Assembly (NCBI GenBank): GCA_949295465.1
Contig: CASFKY010000046.1
Span: 1-64,000, forward strand
DNA length: 64,000 nt
From: an uncultured Oscillospiraceae bacterium
Lineage (GTDB): Bacteria; Bacillota; Clostridia; Oscillospirales; Ruminococcaceae
Reading direction: 5' to 3'
Translations under genes and position numbers: made by a program
Notes under the pieces: generated by a model
The model's input: the letters and a program-made list of their open reading frames with translations, nothing else
The model's database searches: none
Told to the model about the DNA's origin: nothing
Part shown: in pieces, positions 17,427 through 25,395 of the stretch
Position numbering within the stretch: the first letter of the stretch is position 1
Layout: the number at the start of each line of letters is the position of its first letter

Positions 17427-18082
17427 GAAAAATCATCGACGCCTGGAAACGGCGGGTGCCCGCTCCGCTGCCGGTTTTCTGCTATGCGGTCTGCCTGACG
17501 GGCTGGCTGCTGGCAAGTTGCTTCGGGCTGGGGCGGGATCTCTTCCTGGAGGCTACCGGCAAGCTGGAGCCCTTTACTCTGGGCTTCCCCGTGGAGGGCC
17601 AGCCCGCCACCGAAACCCAGTTCACCCTGGTGGATATTGTAAACGACGGGCAGAGCACCTGGCTCACCCTCTCGGATGACCCCCAGATGCACTGGCAGAA
17701 CCCGGACGGCCGGGTGGTGCGCACCCTGCGGATGGAGGCGGAGTTCTCCAAGAGTCCCCGGGAGATGTGCCTGTATTACACCACCCGCCCCGGGGAGGAT
17801 TTCAGCCAGGAAAAGCGGGTCTTTGCGGCCCAGCAGGATGACGGCAGCTATCTGTACACCCTGCCTGCCGCCAACATCACCGCCCTGCGGCTGGACCCCT
17901 GCAGCGCCCGGGACCTGGACATGACGGTCACCGGCATCTTCCTCAACGAGCCGGCGGGGGTGCTCAGCTACTTTGCCCCCGGCTGGTACGGGGCTTTCCA
18001 GATGCTGCTCTGGCCGGCAGTGGCCGCCTCGGCCCTGAAATTGGCCGGGCAGTTCTGGCACAAGCTCCGCCCCAAAAAATGA
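17423..18082 (+). CDS. Small two-TM exported-domain protein, second copy (B2)
   Basis: A 219-residue paralogue of B1: N-terminal membrane helix (LPVFCYAVCLTGWLLASCFG), an exported strand-rich domain, and a C-terminal hydrophobic segment (FQMLLWPAVAASALKLAG). The start overlaps the A2 stop as ATGA. Shared blocks with B1 are SDDPQMHWQN, LYYTTRPGEDFSQEK and ALRLDPCS. After it comes a 96-base gap with a GCCGGC/GCCGGC inverted repeat and only TTT (18092-18116), at best a weak terminator. Role unknown; the strict pairing with A2 suggests a subunit or acceptor-binding partner. Confidence 0.65.
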   Translation: MRKIIDAWKRRVPAPLPVFCYAVCLTGWLLASCFGLGRDLFLEATGKLEPFTLGFPVEGQPATETQFTLVDIVNDGQSTWLTLSDDPQMHWQNPDGRVVRTLRMEAEFSKSPREMCLYYTTRPGEDFSQEKRVFAAQQDDGSYLYTLPAANITALRLDPCSARDLDMTVTGIFLNEPAGVLSYFAPGWYGAFQMLLWPAVAASALKLAGQFWHKLRPKK

Positions 18083-18178
18083 GACTTTTTCGCCGGCGAT
18101 TGGAACTGCCGGCTTTGGAACGAAAACCAACGAACCAGGGGCCAAGCGGCCCCGCATCCTGAAAGGTGGTAGGAAACA

Positions 18179-19342
18179 ATGGCAAAGTTTATCCCCCTGA
18201 GCGTGCCCAATTTTGAGGGCCATGAAAAGGAATATGTGTGTGACGCCGTGGTGAGCGAGTGGGTCTCCACCGGCGGCAGCAAGGTGGGGGACTTTGAAAA
18301 GGTCTTCGCCGACTATGTGGGCATGCCCCGGGCCGTGGCCTGCAACAGCGGTTCGTCCGCCATGCATCTCACCGCCCTGGTGGCCGGCATCGGCCGAGGG
18401 GACGAAGTGATCGTGCCCACCCTCACCTTTATTGCCTCCATCAACCCGGTGACCCGGTATGTGGGGGCCGAGCCGGTCTTCATCGGCTGCGACGACTCCC
18501 TCTGCATCGACCCCGCCGCCGTGGAGGCCTTCTGCCGGGACAAGTGCGAACTGCGGGCCGAGGGGCTCTTTGACAAGGCTACCGGCGCCCATGTGAAGGC
18601 GCTGGAGGTGGTGCATGTCTTCGGCAACCTGGCCGATATGGAAGCTCTCATGGACATCGCCCAGAAGTATCACCTGATCCTCATTGAGGACGCCTGCGAG
18701 GCGGTGGGCAGCTACTTTACCAAGGGGCGGTACGCGGGCAAGATGGCCGGCACCATCGGCGACGTGGGCGGCTACAGCTTCAACGGCAACAAGATCATCA
18801 CCACCGGCGCCGGCGGCATGGTGGTCTCCAACCACCCGGACTGGGCCGAGCACGCCAAGCATCTTTCCACCCAGGCCAAGGCCGACGAGCTCCAGTTCTT
18901 CCACGACGAGGTGGGCTACAACTACCGGCTCACCAACCTGCAGGCGGCCCTGGGCCTGGCCCAGATGGAGACCCTGGAGACCTTCATCGCCCGCAAGAAG
19001 GAGTTCTATGACCGCTACGTCCAGGCGCTGGACGGCAAGAACGGCTATCGGATCCTGCCCTTCCGGGAGGATGTGAGCCGCTCCAACCACTGGTTCTACA
19101 GCCTCTATCTGGAGGACGGCCGCCACCAGCGGGACGAGGTGATCGCTGCCCTGAAAGCCGCCTCCATCCAGGCCCGGCCGGTGTGGGCGCTGATCCACGA
19201 GCAGGCGGATTACGGCAGCTGCCAGGCCTACAGCCTGGAAAAGGCCCAGGACTACCGGGCAAAAATCGTCAACCTGCCCTGCTCCACCAATCTCACTCAG
19301 GAGGACCAGCAGAGGGTCATCGATCTGCTGCTGAGCCTGTAA
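18179..19342 (+). CDS. legC: LegC-family PLP-dependent aminotransferase
   Basis: A 387-residue DegT/DnrJ/EryC1-fold enzyme. It has ACNSGSSAMHLTALVAG (PLP phosphate site), LIEDACEAVGSYFTKG with the ring-stacking Asp, and GYSFNGNKIITTGAGGMVV with the Schiff-base Lys (about 205). The insertion CRDKCELRAEGLFDKATG is typical of the LegC subgroup. LegC adds the 4-amino group to the LegB product using glutamate. It opens the contiguous enzyme run and is followed 13 bases later by the nucleotidyltransferase gene. ATG follows AAAGGTGGTAGG. Confidence 0.88.
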   Translation: MAKFIPLSVPNFEGHEKEYVCDAVVSEWVSTGGSKVGDFEKVFADYVGMPRAVACNSGSSAMHLTALVAGIGRGDEVIVPTLTFIASINPVTRYVGAEPVFIGCDDSLCIDPAAVEAFCRDKCELRAEGLFDKATGAHVKALEVVHVFGNLADMEALMDIAQKYHLILIEDACEAVGSYFTKGRYAGKMAGTIGDVGGYSFNGNKIITTGAGGMVVSNHPDWAEHAKHLSTQAKADELQFFHDEVGYNYRLTNLQAALGLAQMETLETFIARKKEFYDRYVQALDGKNGYRILPFREDVSRSNHWFYSLYLEDGRHQRDEVIAALKAASIQARPVWALIHEQADYGSCQAYSLEKAQDYRAKIVNLPCSTNLTQEDQQRVIDLLLSL

Positions 19343-19355
19343 GCGAGGAACTGCC

Positions 19356-20402
19356 ATGCTGAAAGTGGAAGAATTCTGCATCGGGGAGGATCTCACCGTC
19401 CTGGAAGCCATGAAAAAGCTGGACGAGACGGGCCAGAGGATCCTGTTTGTGGCGCCCGGGGGCGTATTGAAGGGAGTTGTCACCGACGGGGACATCCGCA
19501 AGTTCATCCTGCGGGGGGGCCAGCTGGAGGACAAGGCCAGCCTGGCCTACAACTACCGCCCCATCAGCCTGCCCCTGGCCCGCCGGGGGGAGGCCAAGCG
19601 GGTGCTGGAACAAAAGGGCATCGACGCCCTGCCCATCCTGGACACCCGGGGCCGCATCGCGGACATCATCTTTGCCACCGGCCTGGATGTGGACAACCGC
19701 AAGCGGGCCGGCCTGCCGGTGGTGATCATGGCGGGGGGGCTGGGCACCCGGCTCTACCCCTACACCAAGATCCTGCCCAAGCCCCTGATCCCGGTGGGAG
19801 AGGTGCCCATCCTGGAGCACATCATCAATCGGTTCCACGAGTTCGGCTGTCAGGACTTCCACCTGGTGGTGAACTACAAAAAGAACATGATCAAGTCCTA
19901 TTTCAATGACCTGGACAAGAGCTACCAGGTGCATTATGTGGACGAGGACGAGCCTCTGGGCACCGGCGGCGGGCTCTGCCTGCTCAAGGGCAAGATCGAC
20001 TCCACCTTTTTCCTCTCCAACTGCGACATCCTGCTGGACGCGGATTTCGGGGACATCTACGAGTACCACAAAAAGATGGGCAACCTGATCACCATGGTCT
20101 GCGCCTTCAAACACTTCACGGTGCCCTACGGGGTCATTGAGCTGGGCGAGGGCGGCGAGATCCGCCAGATGCGGGAAAAGCCGGAGATGAATTTCCTCAC
20201 CAACACCGGCGTGTATGTGGTGGAGCCCCGGGTCATCGAGGAATTGGAGGACGGCAAGAAGCAGGGCTTCACCGACATCATCGAGCGGTACCGGGCCGCC
20301 GGCCAGCGGGTGGGGGTGTACCCCATCAGCGAGAACAGCTGGATGGACATGGGCCAGATCGAAGAGCTGGAGGCCATGCGCCGCAAGATGGAAAATCAGT
20401 GA
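19356..20402 (+). CDS. ptmE: CBS-domain sugar-1-phosphate nucleotidyltransferase (PtmE-like)
   Basis: A 348-residue protein: paired CBS domains (residues 1-120; VLEAMKKLDETGQRILFVA, RRGEAKRVLEQKGIDALPI), then a nucleotidyltransferase domain with VVIMAGGLGTRLYPYTKILPKPLIPVGEVPI (read in pieces, from about 124). This fusion is the layout of Campylobacter PtmE, which makes GDP-glucosamine at the start of the GDP-based legionaminic pathway. The neighbouring LegB/C/G/I genes support that reading. Nucleotide preference (GTP versus others) cannot be read from sequence. CBS domains suggest control by an adenine nucleotide. Confidence 0.78.
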   Translation: MLKVEEFCIGEDLTVLEAMKKLDETGQRILFVAPGGVLKGVVTDGDIRKFILRGGQLEDKASLAYNYRPISLPLARRGEAKRVLEQKGIDALPILDTRGRIADIIFATGLDVDNRKRAGLPVVIMAGGLGTRLYPYTKILPKPLIPVGEVPILEHIINRFHEFGCQDFHLVVNYKKNMIKSYFNDLDKSYQVHYVDEDEPLGTGGGLCLLKGKIDSTFFLSNCDILLDADFGDIYEYHKKMGNLITMVCAFKHFTVPYGVIELGEGGEIRQMREKPEMNFLTNTGVYVVEPRVIEELEDGKKQGFTDIIERYRAAGQRVGVYPISENSWMDMGQIEELEAMRRKMENQ

Positions 20403-20416
20403 GAGAAGGAGAAAAA

Positions 20417-21412
20417 ATGAGCGTGTTCATCATCGCCGAGGCGGGGGTCAACCACAACGGCAGCCTGGAGCTGGCCAAAAAAATGGCCCTCACCGCCAAG
20501 GAGTGCGGGGCCGACGCGGTCAAATATCAGACCGCCGTGCCCGAGCTGGTGGTCTCCCGCTTTGCCCCCAAGGCGGAATACCAGAAAGAGCAGACCGGCG
20601 AAACCGAAAACCAGCTGGAGATGGTGCGCCGGCTCCACTTTGATTTTGAGGGCCACCGGCAGCTGAAGGAGTACTGCGATTCCATCGGCATCCAGTACCT
20701 CTCGGCCCCCTTCGATATCCCCAGCGTGAAGTTCTTGGCCAGCCTGAACCTGCCTCTCATGAAGATCCCCTCCGGGGAGATCACCAACCTGCCGTATCTG
20801 GAGGCAGTGGCAGATACCAAGATGCCGGTGATCCTTTCCACCGGCATGAGCACCCTCAGCGAGATCGAGGACGCGGTGAGCGTGCTAGAAAACGGCGGCT
20901 GCCCGGACATTACCCTGCTCCACTGCAACACCGAGTACCCCACCCCCTACGAGGACGCCAACCTCACCGCCATGCTGGACATGGAGGAGCAGTTCGGGCT
21001 GAAAGTGGGCCTGTCGGACCACACCCGGGGCTGGGAGTGCGACGTGGCCGCGGCGGTGCTGGGCGCGGCAGTGATCGAAAAGCACTTCACTCTGGATAAG
21101 AACATGGAGGGCCCTGACCACAAGGCCAGCCTGGAGCCGGCGGAACTGGCCGCCATGGTGACGGCGGTGCGGAATGTGGAAAAGGCCATGGGCAGCGGCC
21201 ACAAGGCGGTGAGCGCCAGCGAGGCCAAGAACAAGCCCATCGCCCGCAAGAGCATCGTGGCCGCCCGGCCCATCCAGAAAGGTGAGGTTTTCACCGAGGA
21301 GAACCTCACCACCAAGCGCCCCGGCGACGGCATCAGCCCCATGAAGTGGCATCAGGTGCTGGGGCAAAGGGCGGTGCGGGATTTTGCCCAGGACGAGCAG
21401 ATCCAGCTGTGA
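20417..21412 (+). CDS. legI: Nonulosonic acid synthase (NeuB/LegI family)
   Basis: A 331-residue protein beginning MSVFIIAEAGVNHNGSLE, the NeuB signature. It has KIPSGEITNLPYLE, VILSTGMSTLSEIEDAV, the metal-site HCNTEYPTPYED, GLSDHTRG and the late EKHFTLDKNMEGPDHKASLEP segment, then a C-terminal SAF antifreeze-like domain (ARKSIVAARPIQKGEV). It condenses PEP with a 2,4-diacylamino-6-deoxymannose-type sugar (legionaminate) or ManNAc (sialate). Neighbours favour legionaminate. The ATG is placed at 20417 behind AGAGAAGGAG; an upstream GTG overlaps the previous gene but lacks a site. Confidence 0.9.
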   Translation: MSVFIIAEAGVNHNGSLELAKKMALTAKECGADAVKYQTAVPELVVSRFAPKAEYQKEQTGETENQLEMVRRLHFDFEGHRQLKEYCDSIGIQYLSAPFDIPSVKFLASLNLPLMKIPSGEITNLPYLEAVADTKMPVILSTGMSTLSEIEDAVSVLENGGCPDITLLHCNTEYPTPYEDANLTAMLDMEEQFGLKVGLSDHTRGWECDVAAAVLGAAVIEKHFTLDKNMEGPDHKASLEPAELAAMVTAVRNVEKAMGSGHKAVSASEAKNKPIARKSIVAARPIQKGEVFTEENLTTKRPGDGISPMKWHQVLGQRAVRDFAQDEQIQL

Positions 21413-21422
21413 GGGCCGAGGC

Positions 21423-22625
21423 ATGAATAAAAAGACCCTGGCCGTTTTCACCGGCACCCGGGCGGAGTACGGATTGCTCCGGCCGGTAATTTTCAAATTG
21501 TTGAAATCTGATAAAATTATACCCAAAGTTGTAGTCACTGGGTCCCATCTTTCCCCGGAATTCGGCAATACTGTCCAGGAGATCGAGGCGGACGGGGTGC
21601 CCATCGCGGTGCGCATCCCCATCCTGAAGGTGCTGCCCGACCCCACCACCGCCGACACAGTGGCCTATGCCCTGTCGGCCTTTTCGGGCTGGCTGCGGAT
21701 GGAAAAGCCGGACGGGGTGCTGGTGCTGGGGGATCGGTACGAGATCTTTGCCGCGGCCCAGGCAGCGGCCTTTGCAGGCATCCCCATCGCCCACATCAGC
21801 GGGGGCGATGTGACCCAGGGCGCGGCGGACGACTGGTACCGCCACTGTGTCACCAAGATGGCCCATCTGCATTTTCCCAGCTGCGCGGTTTATGCCCGGC
21901 GGCTGGTGCGGATGGGGGAATTCCCCGAGACGGTCTTCAATGTGGGGGGCCTGGGGGACGAGAACATCCGCACCCTGCCCAAGATGAGCCGGCAGGAGTT
22001 GAGCGAGAGCCTGGGCTTTGATCTGAGCGGGCCCTTTGGCTTGGTCACCTTCCACCCGGAGACGGCGGGCGGGGCCGGCCCCACCGCCCAGATGGATCAG
22101 CTGCTGAAGGCCATGAGCCAGATCGGCCAGGACAGCCCCATCCGCTGGCTCATCACCAAGGCCAACGCCGACGCGGGCGGGGCTGAGATCAACCAGAAAA
22201 TCGACGAATGGGTGGCCCGGCGGCAGGGAAGAGCCATCGCCTTCACCAGCCTGGGGGTCAAGCGGTATCTCTCCGCCATGGCCCTGGCGGCGGTGGTGGT
22301 GGGCAATTCCTCCAGCGGCGTGGTGGAGACCCCCACCTTCGGGGTGCCCACTGTGAACATCGGCCGCCGGCAGGAGGGGAGAATCATCTGCGAGAATGTG
22401 TACTGCTGCTCCGCCGAGGCGGGGGCCATCACCCAGGCCCTTACCCGGGCCCTCAGCCCGGAGTTTGCGGCCCGGGCCCGGGCGGTCAAAAGCCCCTACA
22501 ACGGGGGAGACACCAGCGGCCGCATTGTGAAGATCCTGGAAGAAAAGCTGTTTGAGCCCGGCTTCGGGGGACCCAAGGGGTTCTACGACGGGCCGGTGCG
22601 GCTGCAAGGGGAGGAGACAACATGA
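21423..22625 (+). CDS. legG: Hydrolysing UDP/GDP-sugar 2-epimerase (NeuC/LegG family)
   Basis: A 400-residue protein of the NeuC family: TGTRAEYGLLRPVI (residues 9-22), VLVLGDRYEIFAAAQAA, HISGGDVTQGAADDWYRH, TFHPET and VGNSSSGVVETPTFGVPTVNIG. It hydrolyses the NDP-diacylamino sugar with inversion at C2 to give the free substrate of LegI. ATG 21423 follows GAGGGCCGAGG; the longer in-frame version overlaps legI. The stretch 21484-21540 is clearly AT-richer than its surroundings. It overlaps the next gene by four bases. Confidence 0.88.
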   Translation: MNKKTLAVFTGTRAEYGLLRPVIFKLLKSDKIIPKVVVTGSHLSPEFGNTVQEIEADGVPIAVRIPILKVLPDPTTADTVAYALSAFSGWLRMEKPDGVLVLGDRYEIFAAAQAAAFAGIPIAHISGGDVTQGAADDWYRHCVTKMAHLHFPSCAVYARRLVRMGEFPETVFNVGGLGDENIRTLPKMSRQELSESLGFDLSGPFGLVTFHPETAGGAGPTAQMDQLLKAMSQIGQDSPIRWLITKANADAGGAEINQKIDEWVARRQGRAIAFTSLGVKRYLSAMALAAVVVGNSSSGVVETPTFGVPTVNIGRRQEGRIICENVYCCSAEAGAITQALTRALSPEFAARARAVKSPYNGGDTSGRIVKILEEKLFEPGFGGPKGFYDGPVRLQGEETT

Positions 22626-23611
22626 AAATTCTGATCGTGGGCCTGGGCAGCATGGGCAAGCGCCGGGCCCGGCTGGCAAAAGGCATCGACCCCAGCCTGG
22701 AAGTCTGGGGCGTGGACATGAGCGAGAGCCGCCGGGCTGAGGCCGAGGGGCTGGGCATCCGGGCCTTCTCCTCCATCCCGCAGGCGCTGGCGGCAGGCAG
22801 GCCGGACGCGGGCCTTGTCTGCACCGCCCCCCTCACCCACAGCGGCATCATCCGCCAGCTGCTGGAGGCCGGGCTGCCGGTGTTCACCGAGCTGAACCTG
22901 GTGGACGACGGCTATGAGGAGAACTTGGCCCTGGCCAGGGAGAAGGGGCTGCCCCTGTTTTTGTCCAGCACCATGCTCTATCGGGGGGAGACCCGGTACA
23001 TCAAGGAGCAGGTGGAGGCCTTCCGGGCGTCCACCGGCAAGGCAGTGAACTACATCTACCACATCGGCCAGTATCTGCCCGACTGGCACCCCTGGGAGAA
23101 CTACAAGAACTTCTTTGTGGGGGACAAGCGCACCGGCGGGGTGCGGGAGATCTTTGGCATCGACCTGCCCTGGCTGGTGGACACCTTCGGCCCGGTGAGC
23201 TCGGTGCACACCGAAAAGGACAAGATCTCGGCCCTGGAGGTGGACTACCCGGACAGCTACTTTGTGACCCTGCGCCACGAGGGCGGGGTAAAAGGGATGC
23301 TGGCGGTGGATGTGGTGAGCCCCAAGGCGGTGCGGAACTTCGAGTGCTTCGGCGAGGGGATTCACCTGTTCTGGGAGGGCAACCCCAAATCCCTCTATCG
23401 GTACGACATCGGCAGCGGACAGAAGGTGCCGGTGGACACCTACGCCAGCTTTGAGCAGGACAGCCGCTACAGCGACAACATTGTGGAAAACGCCTATGTG
23501 GATGAGCTCACCAACTTTTTCGGCTTTTTGAAGGGGCAGGAGAGCCCCCGCTGGAGCTTTGAAAAGGACAAAGAGGTCATCCGGCTGATCGGGCGGATCG
23601 AGGAGGGCTGA
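22622..23611 (+). CDS. Gfo/Idh/MocA-family sugar oxidoreductase, first of two
   Basis: A 329-residue protein with the N-terminal NAD(P) motif MKILIVGLGSMGKRRARL, a CTAPLTHSGIIRQLLEAG stretch, and a C-terminal Gfo/Idh domain (KNFFVGDKRTGGVREIFGIDLPWLVD). The FTELNLVDDG stretch sits where the family's usual EKP motif lies, so the usual Lys is not conserved. Such oxidoreductases (PtmF/PtmA types in Campylobacter) travel with legionaminic loci and are linked to supplying the early amino sugar or tailoring the product. Which step is served here is unknown. It overlaps LegG by 4 bases. Confidence 0.72.
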   Translation: MKILIVGLGSMGKRRARLAKGIDPSLEVWGVDMSESRRAEAEGLGIRAFSSIPQALAAGRPDAGLVCTAPLTHSGIIRQLLEAGLPVFTELNLVDDGYEENLALAREKGLPLFLSSTMLYRGETRYIKEQVEAFRASTGKAVNYIYHIGQYLPDWHPWENYKNFFVGDKRTGGVREIFGIDLPWLVDTFGPVSSVHTEKDKISALEVDYPDSYFVTLRHEGGVKGMLAVDVVSPKAVRNFECFGEGIHLFWEGNPKSLYRYDIGSGQKVPVDTYASFEQDSRYSDNIVENAYVDELTNFFGFLKGQESPRWSFEKDKEVIRLIGRIEEG

Positions 23612-23613
23612 GG

Positions 23614-24564
23614 ATGGACGCCAAGAATCTGAACGTGCTCTTTGTGGGGCTGGGCAGCATCGGCACCCGGCACCTGAAAAACCTAACCGCCATCGCCGAA
23701 AAGCGGGGCTACGGGCTTCAGATCGACGCGCTGCGCAGCAGCATCGCCCGGCCCCTGCGCCCGGGGGTGGAGCCCCTGCTCCGCCGCCAGTATCTGGACC
23801 CGGAACAGGTGGGGGAGTATGACCTCATCTTTGTCACCAACCCCACCAGCCTCCACGACGAGGTGCTGGAATGGCTGCGGGGCAAGGGGGAGTGCCTCTT
23901 CATCGAAAAGCCCATCTTTGATAGGCCCGACTACAGCCTGGAAAAGACCGGCCTTGGCCCGGCCCAGAAGGCCTATGTGGCGGCCCCCATGCGGTGGTGC
24001 GGGGTCATGCTGGCCTTAAAGCAAAAGCTGCCCGCCCTGCACCCCTATTCGGCCCGGGCCATCTGCTCCTCCTATCTGCCGGACTGGCGCCCCGGGGTGG
24101 ATTACCGTCAGGTGTACAGCGCCCACAAGGAGATGGGGGGCGGGGTGTCCATCGATCTGATCCACGAGTGGGATTATCTGGCCGATCTCTTCGGCATGCC
24201 CCTGGAGACGGCCAATTTCCGGGGCACCTACAGCGATCTGGAGATCGACTCGGACGATCTGAGCGTCTATATCGCCCGGTACCCCAGTCTTCTGGCCGAG
24301 CTGCACCTGGACTACTTCGGCCGCACCTACCGGCGCACCCTGGAGCTGTTCTGTCAGGATGGCACCCTCACCGCCGATTTCGGCGCGGGCACCCTCACCC
24401 TGCCGGATGGCCGGGTGGAGCGGTATGAGGAGGACGTGAACCAGCGGTATCTGCGGGAGATGGAGTACTTCCTGGACTACGCCCTCACCGGCAGCGGCGA
24501 GAGCCTGAACAGCCCCCGCATGGCCCTGAGCGTGCTGCGCCTGGCCCAGGGGCTGAAACCCTGA
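23614..24564 (+). CDS. Gfo/Idh/MocA-family sugar oxidoreductase, second of two
   Basis: A 316-residue protein with NVLFVGLGSIGTRHLKNL at the N-terminus, FVTNPTSLHDEVLEWL, and a classical FIEKPIFDRP (about 94-103) where the EKP lysine is kept, unlike the preceding gene. The C-terminal domain has GGGVSIDLIHEWDYLADLFG. It starts 2 bases after the first oxidoreductase gene. The contrast between an EKP-bearing and an EKP-lacking member suggests two different steps or a heteromeric enzyme. Function in nonulosonate tailoring is inferred from position only. Confidence 0.75.
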   Translation: MDAKNLNVLFVGLGSIGTRHLKNLTAIAEKRGYGLQIDALRSSIARPLRPGVEPLLRRQYLDPEQVGEYDLIFVTNPTSLHDEVLEWLRGKGECLFIEKPIFDRPDYSLEKTGLGPAQKAYVAAPMRWCGVMLALKQKLPALHPYSARAICSSYLPDWRPGVDYRQVYSAHKEMGGGVSIDLIHEWDYLADLFGMPLETANFRGTYSDLEIDSDDLSVYIARYPSLLAELHLDYFGRTYRRTLELFCQDGTLTADFGAGTLTLPDGRVERYEEDVNQRYLREMEYFLDYALTGSGESLNSPRMALSVLRLAQGLKP

Positions 24565-24575
24565 GAGAGATTTCT

Positions 24576-24609
24576 GCCCCCGGCGGCCCAGAGGCCGGCG
24601 GGGGCTTTT
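24576..24609 (+). terminator. Possible internal attenuating hairpin before the CMP-transferase gene
   Basis: GCCCCCG (24576-24582) pairs with CGGGGGC (24599-24605), with an inner GGCC/GGCC stem, followed by only TTTT. It lies in the 69-base gap and could reduce rather than end read-through. Confidence 0.45.
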
Positions 24610-24633
24610 GAAAAAACAGGAGGAGAGAATCCC

Positions 24634-25395
24634 ATGAAAAGACTGCTTATCACCATCTGCGGCCGGGCCGGCAGCAAAGGGTTCAAGAACAAGAATCTCA
24701 AGACCTTCTGCGGTCAGCCCCTGGTCTATTACACCCTCTCGGCGGCCCAGCTCTTCATCCAGAGCCGGCCGGACCTGACGGTGGACATCTGCCTCAACAC
24801 CGACAGCCAGCTTTTGGCGGATCTGGTGGCCCAAAAGTACCCGGAGGTGGTCTATCTGCCCCGGCCCGAGGCCCTGGGTGGGGACACAGTGCCCAAGATG
24901 GCGGTTTTCCACGACTGCCTCAATCGGATGGAGGAGCGGGCCGGCCAGAAGTATGACGCGGTGATGGACCTGGACATCACCAGCCCCCTGCGCACCGCCC
25001 AGGACATCGCCAACGCGGTGGCCCTCAAGGAGGAGCGGGGGGACCTGGACCTGGTGTTCAGCGTCACCGAGGCCCGGCGCAACCCCTATTTCAACATGGT
25101 GCGAGACTGCGGCGACCATGTGGAAAAGGTGATCGAGAGCCCCTACACCGCCCGTCAGCAGGCACCCGCCATCTATGACCTGAACGCCAGCATCTATGTG
25201 TTCCGGCGGGATTTTCTGGCCGGCAACACCAGCGGCATCCTGTGGGAGGGCAAGATCGGCGTCTCCACCATGATGGACACCGGCATCCTGGACATTGACA
25301 GCGAGGAGGACTTTGCCCTCATGGAGGTCATTGCCGACCACCTCTACCGCCATTATCCCGATTTTGCCCGGGTGCGGGAGAATATCCGGCCATGA
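24634..25395 (+). CDS. legF: CMP-nonulosonate (acylneuraminate/legionaminate) cytidylyltransferase
   Basis: A 253-residue protein with the CMP-sugar synthetase start LLITICGRAGSKGFKNKNLKTF (residues 4-25, read in pieces), whose Arg/Ser/Lys contact CTP. LPRPEALGGDTVPK, MDLDITSPLRTAQDI and DLNASIYVFRRDFL follow, as in NeuA/LegF/PtmB. It activates the sugar acid as the CMP derivative for glycosyl transfer. ATG follows CAGGAGGAGAG. It overlaps the following permease gene by 4 bases. LegF rather than NeuA is chosen by context. Confidence 0.88.
   Translation: MKRLLITICGRAGSKGFKNKNLKTFCGQPLVYYTLSAAQLFIQSRPDLTVDICLNTDSQLLADLVAQKYPEVVYLPRPEALGGDTVPKMAVFHDCLNRMEERAGQKYDAVMDLDITSPLRTAQDIANAVALKEERGDLDLVFSVTEARRNPYFNMVRDCGDHVEKVIESPYTARQQAPAIYDLNASIYVFRRDFLAGNTSGILWEGKIGVSTMMDTGILDIDSEEDFALMEVIADHLYRHYPDFARVRENIRP

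Larger units (their letters stand above)
12698..18082 (+). repeat. Tandem duplication of a two-gene A-B membrane module
   Basis: The gene order A1-B1-A2-B2 repeats the same architecture twice, with overlapping A/B junctions in both copies and shared protein motifs in matching order. DNA identity is low by eye, so this is an old duplication or assembly of two alleles, not a recent one. Confidence 0.7.
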
